From Candidatus Cloacimonadota bacterium (GTDB lineage: Bacteria; Cloacimonadota; Cloacimonadia; Cloacimonadales; Cloacimonadaceae): a DNA stretch of 10,454 nucleotides. A model generated the notes under the pieces. It searched no databases, was not told the DNA's origin, and saw nothing but the letters and a program-made list of their open reading frames with translations. Shown one piece after another: positions 5,912-10,454 of the stretch. How positions within the stretch are numbered: the first letter of the stretch is position 1; each line of letters begins with the position of its first letter. Location: positions 1 through 10,454 of the forward strand of contig JALOBM010000065.1 of NCBI GenBank assembly GCA_023228285.1, read 5' to 3'. The translations under genes and the position numbers were made by a program.

Positions 5912-6655
5912 ATGAAACGCTCCATAAAAAATCGTTATCACCTCATGATCGGTATTTTGTTCGCTCTCACTGTACTGCAATTTGTTGCGGTTCTCTTTAC
6001 TATCGCCCAAGCTGACAACCTTCATACATTGGCCAGCGACATTCAATCCATCATGATTGTATTCCTGTTTGGGATATTCATTTACCTGGTAGTAATCTAC
6101 AACTATCTGCCTTTCCGCCTGCATCGGGCTGTAAAGCGGGTGGAAGACCTCATCAATGAGATCTCAAACGGAAATTACCAGATCGATATAGATAGCTCTA
6201 TTTACGAGCATGACAGCGATTTCGAAGAACTGATCTACGCTCTGCAAAAAATGCTGGAGATCATCATTCGGTTCGATTCTGCCAAAGCCGATAAGATCTA
6301 CGAACACCATCAGCGCATCAACCAACTCATCAATCTCTTGCCACAGGTGGTGATGATTGTAAACATCAACGGCGATCTGGTGTATATTAATGATGTCTTT
6401 CGCAAGCGCTTTCCGCATATCAGCGATGTGGGAAATCTAAACGAAGTGATAATGAAGGATGATTTTGACAACCAGATATTCACAATGATTACAGAATCCC
6501 TTCGCTTCGGTAACAACATCTATGACGAAAGCGTGAACTCCAAAGGATCTGCAAAGATCGCCCTGATCAAAGGCTCCATCATTCGTAACCGTAAAGGAGG
6601 TGCTTCGGGCGGAGTCTACACTGTGGAGATAGTTGGTGAACCAACAGAAGATTAG
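5912..6655 (+). CDS. Membrane HAMP-PAS protein without output domain
   Basis: No named family is recognised. The 247 residues show two hydrophobic helices (about 11-31 and 45-64) around a very short external loop. A HAMP-like linker follows (about 65-118): YLPFRLHRAVKRVEDL, then ISNGNYQIDID, then DFEELIYALQKMLEII, giving the proline, the 'G-N/D' turn and the second helix. A helix (122-143) leads into a PAS-like domain from about 140, with LLPQVVMIVNINGDLVYIN typical of PAS strands. No histidine kinase, GGDEF, EAL or methyl-accepting region follows. The start is one base after the RCK gene, with AGGAAGGA ending 5 bases upstream, so it belongs to the K+ uptake transcript. It may sense a signal and act on the K+ complex or on an unlinked partner; that is inference. 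The last 20 bases overlap rluD. Confidence 0.88.
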   Translation: MKRSIKNRYHLMIGILFALTVLQFVAVLFTIAQADNLHTLASDIQSIMIVFLFGIFIYLVVIYNYLPFRLHRAVKRVEDLINEISNGNYQIDIDSSIYEHDSDFEELIYALQKMLEIIIRFDSAKADKIYEHHQRINQLINLLPQVVMIVNINGDLVYINDVFRKRFPHISDVGNLNEVIMKDDFDNQIFTMITESLRFGNNIYDESVNSKGSAKIALIKGSIIRNRKGGASGGVYTVEIVGEPTED

Positions 6656-7670
6656 GATAGTTTACGAGGGCGACGAACCGATACGCTTGGACAAGCATCT
6701 TGCCAATCTGCGCTTGCAAGAGTTGCATTCCCGTAGTTTTATCGAGAGCTTGATAACCGAAGATCGCATCCTGGTAAACAATGTACCTGTAAAGAAAAGC
6801 TATCCTTTGAACAAAGGGGACGAGATCAGCCTGAAACTGCCCGATCCACCGGATTATAACCTAAATCCTGAAGATATCCCGCTGGATGTGGTATATGAAG
6901 ACGACTATCTTGCGGTAGTTAACAAAGCTGCTGGCATGATCGTGCATCCGGGGCATGGAAATCCGGACGGCACTTTGGTGAACGCAATTCTATACCGGTT
7001 TGGCAGCAATCTTTCCAGCGGCAGCGACAACAATCGTCCCGGCATTGTTCACCGCTTGGACCGAGGAACCTCGGGACTTATCATTATTGCCAAGACAGAC
7101 AGTGCTCAAGCGGAATTGAACCACATGTTTGCCCGCAGGGAAATCCACAAAACCTATCTGACAATAACCAGCGGAATTCCGGAACCAAGTGAAGGCAGTA
7201 TCGAGTGTCACATCGGCCGTTCTCTTAGCAATCCTCGCCAGATGTGTGTCACAGATGCGGGAAAGTGGTCACTGTCTCACTACAAGATCATCAAATATTA
7301 TCATTACTTTGCCCTGGTGAAGGTAAAGCTGGAAACAGGACGGATGCATCAAATCCGGGTTCAGTTTGCTCACCATCATGTTCCCCTTTTGGGCGATTTA
7401 CTTTACAACACTCGCCGCCAAGTACATTCCCTGATGCCTCAGAACATGAAACGTAAAGCAACCGAGCTTCTAGCAAATCATCTGTTGCGGCAGGCCTTGC
7501 ATTCATGGCGGCTGGAATTTATACATCCCATCACCAAAGAGCACCTGGATATCTTTGCTCCTTTACCCGAGGACATTTTATACACTCTGGATTGGCTGGA
7601 AAAGTATTTTAGTATTGACACAGACAGCAAGCCATATAATATGATTTTAGAGGAAAATATACAGTGGTAA
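6636..7670 (+). CDS. rluD: RluD-type 23S rRNA pseudouridine synthase
   Basis: RluA/RluD-family enzymes isomerise uridines to pseudouridine; RluD acts on helix 69 of 23S rRNA. The 344 residues begin with an S4 RNA-binding domain (about 17-66: [12 protein letters not shown], then [16 protein letters not shown]). The catalytic domain has [15 protein letters not shown] (94-108), the signature [12 protein letters not shown] (137-148) with catalytic Asp142, and [14 protein letters not shown] (232-245). No ATG is available near the N-terminus. GTG 6636 has GGAG (6625-6628) 7 bases upstream and is preferred over TTG 6633, only 4 bases away. The gene starts inside the HAMP-PAS frame, so translation is probably coupled. 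RluA- or RluC-like specificity cannot be excluded, but the S4 domain favours RluD or RluC. Confidence 0.9.
   Translation: MNQQKIRIVYEGDEPIRLDKHLANLRLQELHSRSFIESLITEDRILVNNVPVKKSYPLNKGDEISLKLPDPPDYNLNPEDIPLDVVYEDDYLAVVNKAAGMIVHPGHGNPDGTLVNAILYRFGSNLSSGSDNNRPGIVHRLDRGTSGLIIIAKTDSAQAELNHMFARREIHKTYLTITSGIPEPSEGSIECHIGRSLSNPRQMCVTDAGKWSLSHYKIIKYYHYFALVKVKLETGRMHQIRVQFAHHHVPLLGDLLYNTRRQVHSLMPQNMKRKATELLANHLLRQALHSWRLEFIHPITKEHLDIFAPLPEDILYTLDWLEKYFSIDTDSKPYNMILEENIQW
7615..7645 (+). promoter_or_regulatory. Candidate internal promoter before ribBA
   Basis: Inside the end of rluD, a perfect TTGACA (7615-7620) is followed by a perfect TATAAT (7635-7640) at a spacing of only 14 bases. Two other -10 readings have TAATAT (7637-7642) at 16 bases and TATGAT (7640-7645) at 19. 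The position 20-50 bases before the ribBA start is apt. The non-optimal spacing and the coding location make this tentative. Transcription would start close to the ribBA ribosome-binding site. Confidence 0.33.
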
Positions 7671-8896
7671 AACAAAAAAAGACAGCTATGGAATCTGCAT
7701 TTAGCTCCATAGAAGACGCTATAAAAAGCATTGCCGAAGGTAAGATGATCATCGTGGTGGACGACGAAAACCGCGAAAATGAAGGAGATCTGCTAATGGC
7801 AGCAGATCTCGTTACACCTTCTCACATCAATTTCATGATCAGTAAAGGCAAAGGACTCTTGTGTGTGCCAATGCCTACTGAATATGCCCAAAGGCTGGAT
7901 ATTCCTTTGATGACCAGCAGAAACAACGAGCGGCACGGTACCAAATTTACGGTATCGGTGGATGTCTTTGAAGGTACAACTACGGGAATATCGGCATCAG
8001 AACGGGCAAAAACCGTGAAAGCGCTTGCAAATCCAAATAGCACTGCAGCTCAGTTCATGCGTCCCGGACATATATTCCCGCTTCTGGCGGAGAAAGGTGG
8101 GGTATTAAAGCGTGCTGGGCACACTGAAGCCGCGGTTGACTTGGTCGGAATGGCGGGTTTGAATCCTGTGGGAGCTATATGTGAGATTATCCGTGAAGAC
8201 GGAGAAATGGCGCGTCTGGACGATTTGATAAGCTTTGCCAGCATCCACGACCTCAAGATCGTCACTATCGAAGAACTCATTCATTATCGCCGCAAGAAGG
8301 AACGCTTGGTACATCAGGTTTCAAAGGCCAAATTACCTACTGAATACGGTTTGTTCGACATCATCACTTTCCAAAGCGATGTATCCGGAGAAGATCATGT
8401 GGCTCTTACCATGGGAGATATCAGTGGCTCCGATCCCGTGTTGGTAAGGGTTCATTCCGAATGCCTAACCGGCGACGCTCTGCACTCTCTGCGCTGTGAT
8501 TGTGGCAAGCAACTGGAGCGCAGTTTTGAGGTGATTGCCGAGCAAGGACGCGGTGTAATCCTTTACATGCGTCAGGAAGGCAGGGGAATCGGGCTTTTGA
8601 ACAAGATCAAGGCATATCATTTGCAAGACAACGGTGCCGATACTGTGCAGGCAAATCTGGATCTGGGATTTCCTGAAGACCTGCGGGATTACGGCATTGG
8701 AGCGCAGATACTGAAGGCACTCGGTCTAAAGAAGATCAAGCTACTCACAAACAACCCCAAAAAGATTGTAGGTCTCACTGGATATGGCTTGGAGATAGTG
8801 AGCCGCATTCCCATTGAGATAAGTCCTCAAAAAGAAAACGAATTTTACTTGAAAACAAAGAAAAACAAGATGGGACACATATTGAATGAAGTATAG
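7664..8896 (+). CDS. ribBA: Bifunctional DHBP synthase / GTP cyclohydrolase II
   Basis: RibBA makes both riboflavin precursors: 3,4-dihydroxy-2-butanone 4-phosphate from ribulose 5-phosphate, and the pyrimidine from GTP. The N-terminal RibB domain (about 12-208) shows [15 protein letters not shown] (33-47), [10 protein letters not shown] (91-100), [10 protein letters not shown] (131-140) and [10 protein letters not shown] (151-160). The C-terminal RibA domain (about 215-400) shows zinc ligands Cys267, Cys278 and Cys280, the motif [19 protein letters not shown] (303-321), and [19 protein letters not shown] (360-378). Both active sites look intact. GTG 7664 has AGAGGA (7649-7654) at 9 bases. 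ATG 7688, eight codons later, lacks a site but is where family similarity begins, so the true start is unsure. It overlaps rluD by 7 bases and the next gene by 11. No other rib genes are in view. Confidence 0.96.
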   Translation: MVKQKKTAMESAFSSIEDAIKSIAEGKMIIVVDDENRENEGDLLMAADLVTPSHINFMISKGKGLLCVPMPTEYAQRLDIPLMTSRNNERHGTKFTVSVDVFEGTTTGISASERAKTVKALANPNSTAAQFMRPGHIFPLLAEKGGVLKRAGHTEAAVDLVGMAGLNPVGAICEIIREDGEMARLDDLISFASIHDLKIVTIEELIHYRRKKERLVHQVSKAKLPTEYGLFDIITFQSDVSGEDHVALTMGDISGSDPVLVRVHSECLTGDALHSLRCDCGKQLERSFEVIAEQGRGVILYMRQEGRGIGLLNKIKAYHLQDNGADTVQANLDLGFPEDLRDYGIGAQILKALGLKKIKLLTNNPKKIVGLTGYGLEIVSRIPIEISPQKENEFYLKTKKNKMGHILNEV

Positions 8897-9689
8897 ATAC
8901 ATCCTGATTGCTCTGTGTCTTATCCTTTTCTCCGGGCTGAATGCCCAGAAGATTGATATTCCTCAACCGATTGGCTATGTAAACGACTTTGCTTCCATAT
9001 TGAGTGAAACTACCCGCAATCGCATAAATGATTGGGCTATAGAGCTGAAAGAGAAGACTGGAGTGGAGTACTCAATTGCTACTTTCCCAGAAATAGGCGG
9101 TGAAGACGAAGTCAGTTTCGGTGTACGCCTATTTGCGGAATGGGGGATTGGCTCTGAAAGGGATGAGGGCGTATTGGTCTTCATCGCGGTAAAGGAACGC
9201 CGCTTGCGCATTGAGGTCGGATATGGAGCAGAAGGCTATATCACAGATGCTTATGCACATAAAGTGTATCAAACCATGGCATCATATCTTTCCCGAGGTT
9301 CCGAGGATTGGGATTCTTCTTTCATGCAGGGCAGCCTGATGTTGCTCTCTGCCATTGCCCGGGAAAAGGGTGTTACTCTCACCGGAATGTCCGACTTTTC
9401 TCAAATTGGAGCAAGTACTGAAAACGAAGTCTCACCATTGGCTGTGCTTTTCATGCTTATAGTCTTTGTGTTTTTGATGATAATCACCCGCGGAAGAATC
9501 CTCAATGTGCTGCTTTGGATGCTGATCTTTGGAGGTCGCGGTGGTGGCCGTGGCGGTCCTTGGGGTGGCGGCGGATTTGGTGGAGGATCCCGTGGTGGAT
9601 CGTCTTCTGGAGGTTTCGGCGGATTCGGCGGATTCGGTGGTTTTGGCGGAGGTCGTTCAGGTGGTGGTGGAGCAGGAGGAGGTTTTTGA
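8886..9689 (+). CDS. Secreted TPM-domain protein with glycine-rich tail
   Basis: This belongs to the TPM (TLP18.3/Psb32/MOLO-1, formerly DUF477) group, often called YgcG-like. Some TPM members have phosphatase activity and others assist membrane proteins, so no reaction can be assigned. An N-terminal signal peptide (about 1-20, LFSGLNA then Gln21) lacks a lipobox. The TPM domain (about 28-165) has [28 protein letters not shown] (85-102), [17 protein letters not shown] (108-124) and a C-terminal helical part. A transmembrane helix (about 184-200) with further hydrophobic residues at 205-215 leads into a tail almost wholly of Gly with Phe, Arg and Ser (216-267). The ATG overlaps the ribBA end by 11 bases with a poor ribosome site, suggesting coupling. 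The next gene starts on the last base of its stop. Confidence 0.92.
   Translation: MKYRYILIALCLILFSGLNAQKIDIPQPIGYVNDFASILSETTRNRINDWAIELKEKTGVEYSIATFPEIGGEDEVSFGVRLFAEWGIGSERDEGVLVFIAVKERRLRIEVGYGAEGYITDAYAHKVYQTMASYLSRGSEDWDSSFMQGSLMLLSAIAREKGVTLTGMSDFSQIGASTENEVSPLAVLFMLIVFVFLMIITRGRILNVLLWMLIFGGRGGGRGGPWGGGGFGGGSRGGSSSGGFGGFGGFGGFGGGRSGGGGAGGGF
9609..9644 (+). repeat. Four tandem Gly-Gly-Phe codon repeats
   Basis: Residues 242-253 of the TPM protein are GGF repeated four times. At DNA level the middle copies are identical 9-base units (GGCGGATTC), while the outer ones differ at third positions. It sits in the longer Gly-rich tail (9531-9686). The near-identity suggests recent slippage expansion, and the copy number may vary between strains. 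Confidence 0.75.
9675..9682 (+). promoter_or_regulatory. Ribosome-binding site formed by the glycine codons of the TPM gene
   Basis: GGAGGAGG (9675-9682) is a near-perfect Shine-Dalgarno, 6 bases before the ATG at 9689. It is at the same time part of the Gly codons that end the TPM protein. It fixes the start of the downstream gene at 9689 in preference to the longer open frame reaching back to 9515. Confidence 0.7.
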
Positions 9690-10267
9690 TGCTCTTTTTA
9701 AAATCGTTACTCTTTATCGTATGGAATATTGCTCTTGGCTTAGCGATAGTGTACTTCATCAGATGGTATCTTTTCAACAACAGGCATCACTTTTCCTTAG
9801 GTAAACACATAGTACTGTGTCCCGGTTTACTGGTTAGAAAACGGGATTGGCTCTTTACCAAAGCTCGTGATTTGTTGTTCGACTATATACGCCAAGCCGA
9901 AAATCCCGGTATCAAGGACGGCTATCTGGCAAAATGGGAACAGAAAGTGAGGGATTATCTTTGGGAAAAGACAGATTTTGTAGAATCCTGGCCATTGATG
10001 CCGGCGAAGATGAAGCAGTCCATCCGCACTAAGATTGTGGATGCCTTTACCGGCATTGTATCTAGGTTACTGAGGAAAACCGTACCCCGCTTGCTGGAAC
10101 AGTGGCGGGTGGAGCACAGAATCGACGATTACGATTTTCAGTTTTCGATTGAGTTTTTCCTGAAGTACCATAACCTTTACGTCCATAAATACCTCGTGTA
10201 CGTTTTCCTCGTCTTGAACTTCATCATCGGTGTGGAAAACATGATTTTGTATTTGATTATCGGTTGA
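9689..10267 (+). CDS. Small membrane protein of unknown function, possibly DUF445-like
   Basis: I do not firmly recognise this 192-residue protein. It has a hydrophobic N-terminal helix (about 5-29), a hydrophilic middle rich in Arg, Lys and Trp, and a hydrophobic C-terminus (about 166-191). The stretch HIVLCPGLLVRKRDWLFTKARDLLFDYI (40-67, of which PGLLVRKRDWLF is the core) recalls the 'PGlipkkr..la' motif of DUF445 (YheB-type) proteins, and the helical middle and terminal hydrophobic segment fit that plan. This is a weak resemblance by eye. The ATG overlaps the TPM stop (TGATG) and has GGAGGAGG 6 bases upstream, so the two are co-translated and may function together at the membrane. The open frame extends upstream to 9515, but there it is only an off-frame reading of the glycine codons. 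Confidence 0.82.
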   Translation: MLFLKSLLFIVWNIALGLAIVYFIRWYLFNNRHHFSLGKHIVLCPGLLVRKRDWLFTKARDLLFDYIRQAENPGIKDGYLAKWEQKVRDYLWEKTDFVESWPLMPAKMKQSIRTKIVDAFTGIVSRLLRKTVPRLLEQWRVEHRIDDYDFQFSIEFFLKYHNLYVHKYLVYVFLVLNFIIGVENMILYLIIG

Positions 10268-10280
10268 TTATTCTCTAGCT

Positions 10281-10346
10281 TTGTCACTTACTGGTATCAT
10301 TCGGTGTATTACACACAGTCTGATTAGTTATGGTTCAGTATATTTG
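10281..10346 (+). promoter_or_regulatory. Candidate promoter elements in the terminal intergenic stretch
   Basis: The 152 bases from 10268 to 10419 hold no gene. TTGTCA (10281-10286) with TGTATT (10305-10310) at 18 bases could be a sigma70 pair. TATATTTG (10339-10346) fits the TAnnTTTG -7 element described for Bacteroidota, with only TCTG at 10319-10322 as a poor upstream partner. Either could drive the edge gene. No hairpin with a T-run was found to end the preceding transcript. Confidence 0.22.
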
Positions 10347-10388
10347 TGTAGAAAAAGCAAGGCTTCTTGGGTTTTAATCCGGGTTGGC

Positions 10389-10411
10389 GTTGCGGAATAA
10401 GCAGTTGCGGA
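10389..10411 (+). repeat. Direct repeat GTTGCGGA, two copies
   Basis: GTTGCGGA occurs at 10389-10396 and again at 10404-10411, 15 bases from start to start. The second copy supplies most of the Shine-Dalgarno of the edge gene. It could be a binding site for a regulator or simply chance. Confidence 0.3.
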
Positions 10412-10419
10412 GATTTTGG

Positions 10420-10454
10420 ATGAGAAAAAAACTGGCTGATAATCGAGATCGGAA
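10420..10454 (+). CDS. Probable start of a further gene, cut by the window edge
   Basis: ATG 10420 has GGAG (10409-10412) 7 bases upstream and opens eleven codons that are still open at the window end, beginning MRKKLADNRD. The peptide is too short to identify. Its support is the well-placed ribosome-binding site, the same strand as all neighbours, and possible promoter elements upstream. Confidence 0.42.
   Translation, partial: MRKKLADNRDR

Noticed and set aside
9515..9688. Upstream extension of the last membrane protein, rich in Trp and Arg
   Set aside because: It is the glycine codons of the TPM tail read in another frame; the strong GGAGGAGG site places the real start at 9689.
10357..10376. 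CAAG/CTTG hairpin followed by GGGTTTT as a terminator of the operon
   Set aside because: The stem has only four pairs and the T-run is four bases after three G's; too weak to call.
1..10454. Search for tRNA or rRNA genes, CRISPR arrays, insertion sequences, toxin-antitoxin or phage-defence genes
   Set aside because: No supporting motifs, repeats or proteins were seen by eye; nearly all of the window is accounted for by core genes.

Overview
The window is a tightly packed, entirely plus-strand stretch of bacterial housekeeping genes. It opens with the last 18 codons of a KhpA-like KH protein, then rimM, trmD and rplS, the widely conserved translation cluster that normally follows rpsP. After a strong intrinsic terminator come ogt, acpS and adk. 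Next is a potassium-uptake block of a TrkH/KtrB-type channel subunit, its TrkA/KtrA-type RCK partner and an unrecognised membrane HAMP-PAS protein. The run ends with rluD, ribBA, a secreted TPM-domain protein with a glycine-rich tail, a small membrane protein, and the probable start of one more gene at the right edge. No RNA genes, insertion sequences, CRISPR arrays or phage genes were seen.

Organism: the gene order and genes are bacterial. The TPM protein's N-terminal signal peptide fits either wall type. TrmD variants (CGHYKEIDQR) and the long N-terminal extension of the TrkH-like subunit recall the Bacteroidota/FCB group, and a Cloacimonadota-like bacterium is my best guess. This is inference from memory of family members, not a database result.

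Layout: 1-1266 is a coupled block (khpA stop abuts rimM; rimM and trmD overlap by 11 bases). 1267-1528 is a 262-base gene-free stretch with several possible hairpins before rplS, a candidate leader for L19 control. 1529-1941 is rplS and its terminator. From 1958 to 10267 genes run in one direction with overlaps or gaps of 0-71 bases, consistent with one long transcript that may be refreshed by internal promoters before adk and ribBA. 10268-10419 is a short non-coding stretch with a possible promoter for the edge gene.

How the genes work together: the first block matures the ribosome and tRNA (RimM, TrmD, L19), and RluD later in the run modifies 23S rRNA. KtrB- and KtrA-like proteins should form a K+ uptake complex gated by cytoplasmic nucleotide binding. 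The HAMP-PAS protein one base downstream has no visible output domain and is the most intriguing unexplained component. RibBA feeds riboflavin synthesis, AcpS activates acyl carrier protein, Adk balances adenine nucleotides, and Ogt repairs alkylated DNA. The window is mostly ordinary core genome. The second-look items are the K+/PAS trio, the rplS leader, and the TPM plus small membrane protein pair.
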